This document shows, piece by piece, positions 43,901 to 46,770 of a DNA stretch of 64,000 nt (the stretch's first letter is position 1; the number at the start of each line of letters is the position of its first letter). The notes under the pieces are model-generated. The model ran no database searches and had not been told where the DNA came from. It worked only from the letters and a program-made list of their open reading frames with translations. This DNA comes from Acholoe squamosa (lineage: Eukaryota; Annelida; Polychaeta; Phyllodocida; Polynoidae), in the NCBI GenBank assembly GCA_949317995.1, contig OX439035.1, forward strand, positions 2,339,181-2,403,180. The letters run 5' to 3'. A program made the position numbers and the translations under genes.

Positions 43901-46770
43901 CATACCATGTGGTACAGAAATATATACCATAACACCAATTACTCTTTTTTGATATCTCAGACAGGTCTATTGTGGAATAGAAATGATACAAACACCATAC
44001 AAGATAATAGGTTGACCTCATAACACTTTACCTTTAACTGTCCAAAACCCCTAAATGCTTCACTCACGCTTCATGTTTTATCAACCTTTATGAGAATGGC
44101 CACAGTTCATTATACAATGTCATATACCAATAAGAACACTAAGAGAACAAATAAAGGGGTTGTACTGCCTATCTAGGGTCATTTATACACACATAAGGCC
44201 CATCTTTTACTGACCGGTAAAAGAATATGAAGCGTTAGTGAATTCGGTGAAGCGTGAGTGAATTTGGTGTGCATTGAAAATCACTATTATCTACCAGGAG
44301 GCCGTTTATCCTCATACATACGGGGGTCCATATATCACATATGGCCCCCATATGTCTAAAAACCGTTTTTGCTCAGATTTCCGCATCCTACCTCAGTGAA
44401 TGCGGCCTTTCACATCAATATGCAGACAAAAATGCGTTTTTGGTCAAGATATGGAAAGGGAAAATCCTGCATCATGTCCGTATATATATGGGACCCTAAA
44501 TAACACCTGCTCTAGGGCAGGTGTTATCCTACATACAGCCCTTCCTTTATGTCTGCACCTGCTCTAGGGCAGGTGGTATCCTACATACTGCCCTTCCTTT
44601 ATGTCTGAAATGAATGTTTGGATGACTTTTTTGCATGAGTCAGCTTTCAAAATTGTTTAAACCATGTCTGATTATAGCAGGTCTCCAAATGTTACTACTG
44701 ATAATTTGAATGTACCGGGTATGCCAACTCATGTAATAAAAAGTGAGTTGTCAATCCATGTGATTTGAAAAGAGTCATGCAAAGGCAATCATGACTCTGC
44801 AAAGGCTATTACTGATAATTTGAATGTACAGGATATTTTTATGTTAACGTAATTAAAAGTGAGTCGTGATGGGAGGGTTAATTTAGCAAGTTACAACTGC
44901 TGCCCCCTCCCCCGGCATACCTGGCCTGTCCCACTTGGCTGAACAATTTTCCTCGACTTCTTTTTCCCAAGTACTGATAATGTTAAAAAAACATAAAAAC
45001 CATCAAAATAATAATGCTCTAAAAAGCAAGAAGCGTGTCACGACTGTAGGTCATTTGTAAACAAATGTGGAAATCTTTGCAGATGAAATGTCAGGTTTTG
45101 AGCCAATTGCTGTCAATGTCCCATTCTCCACTTTACACCGTTACATTTTCAACACATTTTAAACATCGGGCATCCAGATTGCAGATTGAGAAATTACCCT
45201 GCAAAATCAGCCTGTTTGGGGCAAAGGACAGTCAGCTATAGCTAAACATTATAGCAGCTATCACTCAATATAATGGTATGTCTAAGTCTAGTATTACCTG
45301 CGAAAATCAGCCTAATTCATCTCTCATGAGTTTGAGAATATAGAGCAACCTCTAAACTTGGCTCTGTACATTGTTAGTACCGCGCGTATAGGGCACACCC
45401 CACGTATAAGGCACACCCAGACTTTAGGAATCTGCTGGAAAAATTCAAATTGAAATATCTTCTGTCCTAATCACTTTGGTTACTTCAACCAGCAAGACTC
45501 CTCCGTAGTAATGACAAGCTGTTATCTAAGACAAGAAGGGTGATACGTGACCTGTACCGTAAAAGCCCCTTGTACAGGGGGGTGCAATTGTACAAAGGAA
45601 CAACAGCATACAGAAAATCCGAGGAAGTTTCTTTCATCACTAACTGATAACGAGTTAGTGACTGACTGCATTAATACACTAAGTATCTGATACATAAAAC
45701 CTGAGCTAGTACTATGATCTGGTTATGTTTGTCCTGTATTTGATATGACTAAATTATATTATGTCATTTTTCTATGTCAGTGGTTACCATTAAGGGAGAG
45801 CATTATTATATTTGATAAATGAAGCCAATAAAGCCTTACAACAACAACAACTGGATTTTCGAAATTCGAAAACCTATGGGTAGCTGAGACATCCCTTTAT
45901 GGTCCAAAATCACTTTGGAATTTATGGGAGAAATTGGGAAGATTTTACCTTAGCTTTTGCTAATCCTATAAGGCATATCCTCGCCTTATATGCGAGGATA
46001 TGCCGTTTTATAAGGCGCACCCAGACTTTAGCAAAATGATATGAGGCTACCTTGGCTACCCGTCACCATTCCGTGTCATACATACAACTTTAGAGCTTGT
46101 CTTACAAAATTGACAACTCTAGCTTCAAATAGGAAGGGGAAGGGGGTTTAAAACCTATCTTAAAGGAATCACAAATTATAGTCCCACAGTCATATGTGAG
46201 TGATACCTTCCCATATTAGAAACTCGCTAACTAGTATAAACCTTTTTCTGCCACACACTTTCTGAAAATTCACAGAATACATTTTTGCCCAGAGGAGCAT
46301 TCACCCTCCAATAACTTCATGTGATGATGTGAGAAACTACATAAGTACATCATGCTCGCTTTTCACCTAGAAAATTATAGCAAGTGCAAAGACACCCATA
46401 ATCTACATTTTGAAAATTTTAGCAATTGTACCATCCCCCTTCTCCCCTCTGCTCCCAGTGGAAGTGGTGGACGAGGCTTTTTGGTTTTACCCTGGTTTAT
46501 TTTTTTACGAAAAAAATCATGCTAGCCACTAAGGCAATTATTTTTTTCTCATCTTTCATCAAAGTGGAAGGAGAGGGAACTATAGTAGGGCCAGGCCAGG
46601 CAAATGAGAAAAAGAATACCATAAAGGGTTATAATGTGCCCCAAATATATTTTGTAGGAACTTACCTCTGTCTTCTTATCATTGAAATTGCTACATGGAT
46701 CGTTGATCGGTGCCCCTTGTATGCCGACCACTAGTAGCAGCAGCAGCAGCTGTAGCGCCTGTGTGACCAT
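9945..46770 (-). CDS. Secreted matrix metalloproteinase with EGF-like module, nine exons
   Basis: Joining 46666-46770, 30036-30127, 29482-29618, 26407-26507, 25705-25918, 25384-25542, 24804-24914, 10405-10596 and 9945-10267 gives 1,434 nt (477 codons plus stop) with every junction in phase and GT/AG at each intron. Order: signal peptide; prodomain (YLEKYGYLP); cysteine-switch box PRCQLDD; furin site RRKKR; catalytic domain with [21 protein letters not shown] and the zinc site [14 protein letters not shown]-like module; Thr/Pro linker; unrecognised C-terminal domain. MMPs are secreted zinc endopeptidases of the extracellular matrix, activated when the prodomain is cut. Odd points: the switch reads PRCQLDD where most MMPs have PRCGxPD, and no hemopexin domain is seen. 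Introns hold LTR elements A and B. Exons 8-9 are joined by phase and splice sites only, so the C-terminus is less certain. Confidence 0.82.
10405..10596 (-). CDS. MMP exon 8: Thr/Pro linker and start of C-terminal domain
   Basis: 192 nt, phase 1-1. Acceptor CACCTATAG, donor GTAAGT. Encodes GPCIST, a run of TP/SP repeats from a GGGGTA hexamer tract (plus-strand view), then [14 protein letters not shown] and RYIVK. The linker resembles O-glycosylated hinges. It connects in phase to exon 9. The 14-kb intron to exon 7 makes membership in the same gene an inference from phase. Confidence 0.62.
10487..10576. repeat. GGGGTA hexanucleotide repeat within exon 8
   Basis: About 12-14 units with GGGGAA/GGGGTA and AGCGGT variants. 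On the minus strand it codes alternating Thr-Pro/Ser-Pro. Hexamer slippage keeps the frame, so linker length is probably variable. Confidence 0.9.
10867..11040. mobile_element. Possible pogo/Tigger-like terminal fragment
   Basis: Reiterated 'CTTATAAC.AA' and 'TATAATGAAATTTTGG' blocks starting ACAGTAAAATCTACTTATAAC resemble the termini of pogo/Tigger-like DNA transposons and their MITEs. No opposite terminus or TA duplication was found. Confidence 0.3.
11041..12595. other. MMP intron 7, no gene seen
   Basis: AT-rich sequence without a convincing ORF, with homopolymers (T10 near 12,488, G10 near 12,529). It may hold old, unrecognised repeats. Confidence 0.5.
12690..13110 (-). pseudogene. Diverged copy of MMP C-terminal exons 8-9
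   Basis: On the minus strand, blocks such as GATGCTTCATGGAGTCAGGC, TTTCACAGAGATTC and CACTTGGGGCTTCT match exon 9 (10,267-9,978) in order. The preceding open frame (12,910-13,104: [18 protein letters not shown]) occupies the place of the end of exon 8. Frameshifts and an A8 run break it. It looks like a tandem duplicate of the module in the MMP intron. Confidence 0.6.
13150..13260 (-). pseudogene. Second exon-9-like fragment cut by LTR element B
   Basis: The minus strand reads STFTCIIWG and [15 protein letters not shown] next to the LTR at 13,261. STFTC resembles the start of exon 9 (DTFTW). If real, it is a third module copy interrupted by the insertion. Confidence 0.35.
13261..13579 (-). 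mobile_element. Element B 3' LTR (copy 1)
   Basis: Begins TGTAAC and ends TGTGCCA in plus-strand view. Matches 21,461-21,775 over its length with substitutions and small indels (for example an extra CTTATAAAT near 13,337). A purine-rich GGCGGGGG lies just inside on the minus strand, a candidate polypurine tract. Confidence 0.85.
13680..14160. repeat. Degenerate tandem blocks in the element B 3' region
   Basis: Three loosely repeated blocks share 'ATGTGGGGCT..AAGG', 'TGCCCTTNAGGGGCTTAG' and 'GGCCCAACG.GGCCC'. No coding frame is convincing. Probably the 3' untranslated region of the element. Present again at about 58,170-58,620. Confidence 0.6.
14519..15190 (-). CDS. Element B accessory ORF, Pro/Ser-rich (copy 1)
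   Basis: 223 codons, disordered composition (Pro, Ser, Gly, Arg), with an acidic patch [12 protein letters not shown] recognise no domain. It lies downstream of integrase and before the 3' LTR. The counterpart at 58,997-59,665 is 222 codons: the length change is one codon and the frame is kept. High GC allows spurious ORFs here (the overlapping frame 14,551-15,111 is also open), so coding status is uncertain. Confidence 0.4.
   Translation of the reverse strand: MPRRPGPLQEVRYIPLTGTGSRLAVEDDSPAEGGETSIAVEAPASLKKSGTQETGSGEDHPLVLYEGIDNNLSSDEEPAPSASNLGSQRPPLGAATRHPPPRRPHGPRSSSRWGPTHIPPPPSGGLHTRWSTPQGRAKKGPGKGASSSQTPPSATLSAAGPSKKATKGPGTSFNRTLPSARQQFVPPQPTMGGRNAGRHQQPPDAVHLPWWTVTGRDPSRLER
15108..15443 (-). 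CDS. Element B accessory ORF, Lys/Pro-rich (copy 1)
   Basis: 111 codons, basic ([18 protein letters not shown]), overlapping the previous ORF in another frame. Copy 2 at 59,583-59,909 is three codons shorter through an in-frame 9-bp difference near 15,229. Possibly the upstream part of one polypeptide made by frameshift. Function unknown. Confidence 0.35.
   Translation of the reverse strand: MVRGAQRTLWQRPVHPRAAQLKETKDTRVLTKAKRKSKPALPTAAVKAPKKQPRSSPTSSLGTSPQFTLETPPTVPTKSNPRVVSATPSRPPAGGPVHSPYWDRLPPSCGG
15636..16280 (-). pseudogene. Element B C2H2 zinc-finger ORF, frameshifted (copy 1)
   Basis: Two overlapping frames (16,239-15,811 and 16,001-15,636) together match the single 202-codon ORF at 60,102-60,710 of copy 2. 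The difference is a small indel near 15,920 (GGAGAAGGGAGG versus GGAGACGAGAAGGG). The second frame has [10 protein letters not shown] and RHMRKVHG, a C2H2 finger. Confidence 0.75.
16769..17044 (-). repeat. GGCA-rich minisatellite after element B pol
   Basis: Plus-strand text from about 16,845 to 16,935 repeats GGCAGCATGGGTGGCATCAG-like units. On the minus strand it codes Ala/His/Asp/Thr-rich repeats ([13 protein letters not shown]). A similar array lies at 21,088-21,255 in the gag start. Confidence 0.65.
17002..18560 (-). pseudogene. Element B RNase H end and integrase (copy 1)
   Basis: Frames on the minus strand show the RNase H tail ([12 protein letters not shown] in the sister copy), the integrase zinc-site end (CPTCLERK), the core [10 protein letters not shown] and HSDQGRNFQ (Asp, Asp), then [12 protein letters not shown] around the catalytic Glu, and a C-terminal SH3-like part ([22 protein letters not shown]). 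A frameshift separates the frame 17,915-17,496 from the long frame 18,321-17,002. Confidence 0.85.
18569..19154 (-). pseudogene. Element B RT palm end and truncated RNase H (copy 1)
   Basis: Starts directly beside the MITE with [13 protein letters not shown] (RT catalytic box), then [37 protein letters not shown] and [16 protein letters not shown] (RNase H start). The 'EEHL' helix after YLDD is missing and RNase H is cut, with a 24-bp tandem repeat around 18,610-18,655. RT motifs upstream of YLDD are absent from this element. Confidence 0.85.
19155..19484. mobile_element. MITE-2 (same family as MITE-1)
   Basis: 330 bp, CCCACTTGGC...GCCAAGTGGG, flanked by TA at 19,153-19,154 and 19,485-19,486. 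Shared with copy 2 at the same position (63,639-63,968), so it was in place before the segmental duplication. Confidence 0.92.
19526..21145 (-). pseudogene. Element B gag
   Basis: Frames 21,145-20,030, 20,219-19,764 and 19,771-19,526 together make a gag: a Pro/Gly-rich N-terminus, capsid part with [20 protein letters not shown] and [24 protein letters not shown], and a CCHC knuckle [14 protein letters not shown]. Two frameshifts split it. The capsid motifs are typical of Ty3/gypsy retrotransposons. Confidence 0.85.
21461..21775 (-). mobile_element. Element B 5' LTR and primer-binding site
   Basis: Counterpart of 13,261-13,579. Just inside on the minus strand (21,459 to 21,447) lies TGGTGACAGACGG, a candidate tRNA primer-binding site starting TGG one base from the LTR end. 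Confidence 0.8.
21776..22640. other. MMP intron 7, no gene seen
   Basis: No convincing coding frame, RNA gene or recognised repeat. Confidence 0.5.
22641..23195. repeat. Foldback: inverted-repeat arms enclosing a MITE-like core
   Basis: The left arm 22,641-22,711 (AGCTGTCTCCTCACCTCTG...) is the reverse complement of 23,131-23,195 with several mismatches. Between them, 22,730-23,067 is an AT-rich AACGTTTTT-type sequence ending TTGCCAGGTGGG, a relative of the MITE family but with a different, possibly damaged left end. Confidence 0.75.
23196..24471. other. MMP intron 7, no gene seen
   Basis: AT-rich, with a pyrimidine tract at about 23,725-23,780. No supported gene. Confidence 0.5.
24472..24517. 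repeat. Perfect 20-bp inverted repeat with A6 loop
   Basis: TTTCCACTCACTCACTACTT (24,472-24,491) is followed by six A and its exact reverse complement (24,498-24,517). It could form a strong hairpin in RNA or DNA. No transposon around it was recognised. Confidence 0.95.
24804..24914 (-). CDS. MMP exon 7: EGF-like module
   Basis: 111 nt, symmetrical phase 1-1, a typical shuffled module. Acceptor TTTCCAG, donor GTAAGT. Cys pattern: CAAQPC, CC, CIC, then GYTGENC, as in EGF-like domains. An EGF module after the catalytic domain is unusual for an MMP, where a hinge and hemopexin usually follow. Confidence 0.82.
24918..25383. other. MMP intron 6, no further gene
   Basis: Between exons 6 and 7. 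Nothing else supported. Confidence 0.6.
25384..25542 (-). CDS. MMP exon 6: catalytic zinc site
   Basis: 159 nt. Acceptor TTTTTGTAG, donor GTGAG. Encodes [18 protein letters not shown] with the three zinc-binding His and the catalytic Glu, then a Met-turn (SAMMYAYY) and the closing helix [13 protein letters not shown]. All catalytic residues are present. Confidence 0.96.
25705..25918 (-). CDS. MMP exon 5: calcium/structural-zinc part of catalytic domain
   Basis: 214 nt. The acceptor lies directly beside a (TA)n tract (TATATATTCCAG); donor GTATG. Encodes [35 protein letters not shown] and [11 protein letters not shown], which include the structural zinc and calcium ligands of the family (HGD, FDG.GG, AH, GD.HFD..E.W). 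Confidence 0.94.
25921..26038. repeat. (TA)n tracts beside MMP exon 5 acceptor
   Basis: TA repeats at 25,924-25,953 and 26,019-26,038 frame the acceptor side of exon 5. The first one begins 3 nt from the splice AG, in place of the normal polypyrimidine tract. Confidence 0.9.
26407..26507 (-). CDS. MMP exon 4: start of catalytic domain
   Basis: 101 nt. Acceptor CTCTGTAG, donor GTATAG. Encodes [20 protein letters not shown], the first strand and helix of MMP catalytic domains (consensus W....LTY.I.NYTPDL). Ends in phase 0. Confidence 0.92.
26536..27488. repeat. 33-bp minisatellite, array 1
   Basis: About 28 units of ACATACACATGTACAGCCAG plus TTATGRCAGGCCC. Unit variants (GGCTGGCCAAC, GACAGGCCCAC, TTGTGGCAGG) recur in a four-unit, 132-bp order around 26,790-27,020. 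The period is a multiple of three, so long frames are open on both strands, but they lie in MMP intron 3 and repeat slavishly. Confidence 0.95.
27489..28731. mobile_element. Possible DNA element interrupting the minisatellite
   Basis: 1.24 kb of non-repeat sequence separates two arrays of the same 33-bp unit. Its ends show imperfect inverted similarity: AAGTTAAAAGGACCATCCAG at the left against the reverse complement of the right end, AAGCAAAAAGGGTCCCCCAG. GGC occurs on both sides. No ORF with a known domain. Confidence 0.4.
28732..29080. repeat. 33-bp minisatellite, array 2
   Basis: About ten more diverged units of the same repeat (CATGTACAGCCAGTTATGGC). Confidence 0.92.
29154..29453. mobile_element. 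MITE with CCGTAATCTCC termini
   Basis: 300 bp with terminal inverted repeats of about 28 bp (CCGTAATCTCCTACGTATAA at the left; reverse complement CCGTAATCTCCTGCGTATAA at the right). TA precedes it and AA follows it. Internal 'CGTATAAGGCGCACC' repeats. It lies 28 nt from the end of MMP exon 3. A related broken copy is at 45,380-46,030. Confidence 0.85.
29482..29618 (-). CDS. MMP exon 3: cysteine switch and furin site
   Basis: 137 nt. Acceptor ATATTCCAG, donor GTAGG. Contains [10 protein letters not shown], aligned with the propeptide cysteine switch that caps the catalytic zinc, and TGRRKKRYV, a furin-type site expected to release the propeptide inside the secretory pathway. The Gly after the switch Cys in the consensus is Gln here. 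A MITE begins 28 nt downstream of the exon end. Confidence 0.9.
29724..29800 (+). repeat. tRNA-derived SINE-like head
   Basis: TAGCCCAGTTGATAGTGC resembles a pol III A box and GGTTCAAGTCC a B box, spaced as in a tRNA. The anticodon arm region is not a clean clover leaf, and a non-tRNA tail follows. Confidence 0.5.
30036..30127 (-). CDS. MMP exon 2: prodomain
   Basis: 92 nt. Acceptor TTTAAACAG, donor GTAAG. Encodes [12 protein letters not shown] and [12 protein letters not shown], the first helices of the MMP propeptide (peptidoglycan-binding-like fold). Enters in phase 0 and leaves two bases of the next codon. Confidence 0.9.
30394..30811 (+). mobile_element. Element A 5' LTR with promoter and poly(A) signal
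   Basis: Contains an E-box-like CACGTG (30,554-30,559), a TATA box TATATAAG (30,589-30,596) and AATAAA (30,730-30,735). The RNA start is therefore expected near 30,620 and the R/U5 border near 30,750. Ends CTACA. Confidence 0.92.
30813..30825 (+). promoter_or_regulatory. Element A primer-binding site
   Basis: TGGTGCCGTGACC begins two bases after the LTR end. It would pair with a tRNA 3' end of the form GGTCACGGCACCA. I cannot name the tRNA. Confidence 0.8.
30837..30844 (+). promoter_or_regulatory. Possible 5' splice donor in the element A leader
   Basis: GGG|TAAGC context: GGGTAAGC with GT at 30,839-30,840, between the PBS and the gag ATG. A good consensus donor that could feed a spliced subgenomic RNA for ORF3. 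Confidence 0.45.
30855..33596 (+). CDS. gag: Element A gag (913 aa)
   Basis: ATG at 30,855, the first after the leader; stop TGA at 33,594-33,596. Large for a gypsy Gag. Residues about 116-297 form a long coiled coil ([12 protein letters not shown]... heptads); about 345-530 is a Gly/Ser/Asn-rich disordered segment; about 600-770 is the capsid-like region ([32 protein letters not shown]); residues 874-887 are one CCHC knuckle, [14 protein letters not shown], for RNA binding. The frame is fully open. It forms the virus-like particle in the cytoplasm by analogy with the family. Confidence 0.95.
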   Translation: MTELSPVRGNGSNRELDSPMEDGEIKSPPQGTEWRDPLEHYPDGLEDVRRNLHHELDEFGDSLFMPGGTSKPAPMHKSTAQFGKLPFEVPKPSAGMFETPYSSRIKHQKCGFEKNKMDELEDMRAEYEKIQKDLITLTGTRDKILTENKQLISERLDYDQSCRRQQQLLLDQMEKEKQDFQLQHEQYRDALYTADLEYRASYDELNRTKQELNSTQSAYGKYQEELKKIESAFKDARETYQKQTDEHEKLKDQLIRESTDLAVKQTKMMDDYSELEAKAIQMSKYLEDTGRAVGTLESDFTVSGIALNTTSNQMFSLRGNDGVTETTVPRYEGVKSHQVRFTDNTSIPLGLGTGNKGDNSASRAKQSRSAGSSTFDGGWPQQSPLGGPNGPYAQYGWNQSQTGTNPSNGNTRNTSGGTTGRAPGGSSTAGGQSGCDQGSGPSSDRSRSRPSASGTGFNNGNQSYGTGGNTNPNSGFFSFGGNTQPTNGPGPAPQTSGYTFSQVPPYGTGGSGGGGGPPSGGFRSTYGTNPPRKKRLSRRVSLSPGLQALHDSNAAIANLGVDCYNQGLDDTEIMEWSKGLTLTGSTNPARRVAKIPTPFNAKNPWKEEYQGCADVFNCNGWGKAEALPYLVCWLKEGDGKGAVEQWRDSQITGLSAHMKYDELIEIASYLYGNIVGEDPWLTFTKRTQKPKESAKVFGLECQRLLHKARPQWRLDDECFLDEMFKQFIEGLRNQEHRTVACEAWKNDASLTDLFQSLDHYDRKARIFAGKVPQRMSAMIIPEGIPETDSSESGEPDEDENVGAIGQGNPRYNRNWGKKPGYVKEKVITSKPPVTQPDTKPTTGPSLSEDLVNNLVKKITENLRRPKPDRSVVTCFRCQETGHYAAECEADKPVYRNTRYRSNPGKEDSVKKEN
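33569..37828 (+). CDS. pol: Element A pol (protease, RT, RNase H, integrase)
   Basis: The frame is open from 33,569, overlapping gag by 28 nt in the -1 frame. The first possible start inside is a GTG at 33,635, so frameshifting is more likely than initiation. Residue numbers from 33,635: protease LVDTGASH (Asp about 132) and [38 protein letters not shown] (about 553-556); RNase [11 protein letters not shown] (about 706), REL, TDHSS; integrase zinc motif [10 protein letters not shown] to CPEC, core Asp about 1015, HSDQGREF (about 1075), QIERFNRT (Glu about 1112). The C-terminal tail is basic with [11 protein letters not shown]-hook-like. All catalytic residues are present and there is no internal stop. 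Confidence 0.96.
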   Translation, partial: GGLSEEGKLRGGVHNGNRITPRVSDCHDCQPIAACGTGKNPLAISPSSEAKEPDQFLTHEAGETDSTPGVKNRQKNTEGKPDISPEGAANELARVGCAQFPPGHPCLEFLKGCGFDLGAKTELAKYASSPTYLKGRRWYAVVSVSGRSAEFLVDTGASHSCIAKRFYDLLPTNHETFTTEGNARTADGSMIQTFGRTCMRFSLQEDKDFILTPTVANIADDGILGLDFAALYGARLDSQRGILEVRDPYHLEVQCVLRQVSSVASVAQTVKIPPGTACDVLCRADRQFSGKTGVVEPDMAMLSSIGLESADVLVANAAWTVVPISNTGNKTVYVQKDTILGSVVLSELIEDCKHVSAPGAPSSPERSPELDTLVAESHVESDEQREALTDLLYKYRKAFAAPSEQLGRTDKVLHTIDTGENEPFKIPYRRLPLAKKRVAEEEIAKMLEQDVIIPSTSPWSSPVCMVTKKDGSIRFCIDYRKLNGMTKKNSYPLPRIDETIDSLGGKQWYCSLDLQSGYWQVGMHPKDMEKTAFSSHIGLFQYNVMPFGLCNAPATFEAMMETLLSDLLWKKCLVYLDDVIVFGKTYEECLENLGMVLERIITNGLKLKPKKCDLFKRSINYLGRIISNEGIKADPEKLDAVSNWQAPTNAREVRSFLGFCSYYRDFIPGYSRVAFPIQSLSHWTPGIRKERFPWGPEQDEAFMKIKDLFAITPVLRYPTENDHFILDTDASNESIGAALSQVQDGVEVPIAFASNTLSKSQRNYCTTKRELLAVVVYTKKFKHFLWGSDFTLRTDHSSLRWLLNFKDAEGMIGRWLAHLSEFGLNHSQIEHRAGAKHLNADALSRIPVRKCANAECTDCGAHNAVLAGVRVPFETHPEHVLNWSLETIRQFQKSDAVTSRLIKFLNQGICPPRPVVSLENREMRRFLAQWAELKVRDGILFRWKNHSNRNKTLQVVIPSAMRRDIMYFCHGHRTSGHFGKKRSLERLTRRYYWPGMSTDLTRWVETCPECCKNKPGPGLGKLPLSQELFGVRFARIAVDIISGIPPTPSGNTCIMVVSDYYTKYTRVFPLPDHKAVTCAMAFVKGWVLHLGVPLMLHSDQGREFESSLWQEMCNCLAICKTRTNPYRPQSDGQIERFNRTLIQVLKSLVNEQMDDWDEQCEFVVHAYNGTVHSSTNCSPNLLVFGEDLIMPADLVFGVIRMNPEAPCQVMFVESLRDNFKQAYERVRDELQKTARWQKVGYDTGLKARFFNLGDRVLRLHQPLANLKLASNWDGPFTITQVISDCTVIIKSQLGKCYKSNVARLRPWRGRDTSTEMYGDGLLEVMEQSRVKQLEVVPTRKRGPGRPRKVADPKRVVPPVVTSGKQGKIQKVSAGAGKNKRKGPSKAKKTLEKALMDTRSIKEASKPLRRSPRLLRTAVT
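37829..38382 (+). other. Element A pol-ORF3 spacer with possible 3' splice site
   Basis: About 550 nt without a long frame. ATTTTATCCCCGAACAG at 38,354-38,370 ends in AG 12 nt before the ORF3 ATG and could be a splice acceptor for an ORF3 mRNA. Confidence 0.45.
38383..40410 (+). CDS. Element A ORF3, unknown protein (675 aa)
   Basis: First ATG at 38,383 (the frame is open further 5'). The N-terminus is acidic and Tyr/Asp-rich ([16 protein letters not shown]). A folded-looking part at residues about 183-345 contains [19 protein letters not shown] and [17 protein letters not shown] basic Lys/Ser/Thr linker follows (about 400-500, [10 protein letters not shown]). The last 100 residues are again ordered-looking ([26 protein letters not shown]). 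No signal peptide or membrane span, so it is not an obvious env. I recognise no family. It stops at TGA 40,408-40,410, after which the same frame stays open into ORF4. Confidence 0.85.
   Translation: MAEEAVRLGGGAGASTPPEYGSGSPKSPTYTYDDQQYDADCDQMDQQMNVDQYFSGVDDSDVESFYDASDNSRQVSPERRGVQQQIDVGEPYVAPPSEGLSGEPAGAQSLDRALMPPPPQLPPRLGGSTSFGALGPASPVDRPMHLELPFPDSPEWHDVAGPYDGRMLAISEEMLIPTCYGTPREVDERVVNAIWECAHPQWANTFPESWLMDYHQMAKGLVVHLWFRKAVWDAEMAFRRNTSYRPSYVSDKTGYTGVKADEVSRYIDRDQILLLSTADEYEAAGNAVVDYCPGVPITSQTIEAEEARIGVSPLDRLGVIQDLVVRLLERQYALAHPELVPGPAPVQVTAKMADRMDRLMSPAEAPTLGGAAVVPEKALPDADVSLKTAQSTPTKTEQVKEKAAGGKGKTTPTKGKGKGKRSGTEPSTSTSVDDSTRTRRVSPRSANKKGAKASDVSGNETDASEPGTSTNGRPRRRNKKKVDQRKPEPIEVDVQADNTEAEPAVPTVKVELGVPIVKLHDVMADLSGDAQDAAAQVLAGQQPVVQPVDVPSDPEGEEPVDPVVDVTPTDEQEAAIWANANSNFADFIPLHRGHLKGSKSVWRLPPRITCERQEDMEEWLRKKLSDRKPANVYWIYWEFVKNSPNGLYNYDQKGKLKFALDEYYGEDRKDCPFQR
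40411..41391 (+). CDS. Element A ORF4, in-frame continuation of ORF3
   Basis: Same frame as ORF3, open from right after the TGA to TAA at 41,389-41,391. A TTG at 40,480 and an ATG at 40,513 are the first possible starts. Contents: a Pro/Gln-rich start, a Ser/Thr/Ala-rich stretch ([15 protein letters not shown]), then a helical, probably coiled-coil region (about 40,860-41,260: [30 protein letters not shown]) and a Pro-rich end. It may be made by TGA readthrough, by separate initiation, or be the end of one ORF3 protein with a new nonsense mutation. Function unknown. Confidence 0.7.
   Translation, partial: TVQNPTFFGVSGPSGQSARKHAPLNVKDPKQYPAMGPPGPEMQIFDQYGRVKQELPTVGGQAPRPTMSAVVRQRPPAPLLTAKDLRRELSRLPLVQGLPTQGPSSTTASAVTTAVASSHTQVAVTASGSGAQPKPQGQVPPPGAVVHRPKLIQTVETFFKKEDKLSCNIQSKQFETLQHHLENLHLDMYRRTVSSTLQCIDAIQKSEINRISTQIKADVAKDKQEAANLRQEALSEKETASQMLDLERATNMKNQQKFFKVFGVIMDNWDGTPEHALKLFEARQKVKLTPAVPALAPTDGTGMNPPVQPLAQQPGPNQPPEENMEQ
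41392..42682 (+). other. Element A 3' untranslated region with 84-bp repeat
   Basis: AT-rich. An 84-bp direct repeat (TCCAGTTAGCTAGCACTACA at 41,691 and 41,775) with a third partial unit to about 41,880. A short Cys-rich frame (41,422-41,652, ECCKHHNC) has no ATG and is probably chance. Confidence 0.7.
42683..42693 (+). promoter_or_regulatory. Element A polypurine tract
   Basis: AAGGGGGGCAG lies immediately before the 3' LTR. It is the expected primer for plus-strand DNA synthesis. Confidence 0.85.
42694..43111 (+). mobile_element. Element A 3' LTR
   Basis: Offset exactly 12,300 from the 5' LTR; no difference seen in 418 positions. ATTA follows. Confidence 0.95.
43112..43670. other. MMP intron 1, no gene seen
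   Basis: AT-rich; nothing supported. Confidence 0.5.
43671..44205. repeat. Two diverged copies of an approximately 150-170-bp unit
   Basis: CACTCACGCTTCA ... GGCCACAG ... CTATCTAG.GTCATTTATACA ... CATAAG.CCCATCTT occurs at 43,673-43,840 and again at 44,051-44,196, separated by unrelated sequence. Confidence 0.75.
44504..44607. repeat. 52-bp tandem pair with palindromic core
   Basis: CACCTGCTCTAGGGCAGGTG at 44,504 and 44,556, each followed by the same CCTACATAC.GCCCTTCC text. The core is a near-perfect palindrome. Confidence 0.85.
45380..46030. mobile_element. Broken CGTATAAGG-type MITE with LINE-tail insertion
   Basis: CACCCCACGTATAAGGCAC and ACCCAGACTTTAG near 45,395-45,425, and TTATAAGGCGCACCCAGACTT near 46,010, belong to the family at 29,154. 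In between, about 45,495-45,852 reads as a LINE C-terminus in one frame (ending at a TGA near 45,647), then a 3' UTR with AATAAA and an ACAACAACAA tail, a 5'-truncated LINE insertion. Confidence 0.55.
46031..46660. other. MMP intron 1, near exon 1
   Basis: No supported gene. T- and A-rich. Confidence 0.5.
46666..46770 (-). CDS. MMP exon 1: signal peptide
   Basis: ATG at 46768-46770. 35 codons: a Leu-rich hydrophobic core (six Leu in a row, coded partly by a CAG/CTG run at 46,737-46,751), a likely cleavage after VGIQG-A, then a short acidic/basic tail ending KKTE. The donor GTAAG follows at 46,661-46,665. Ends in phase 0. Confidence 0.8.
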
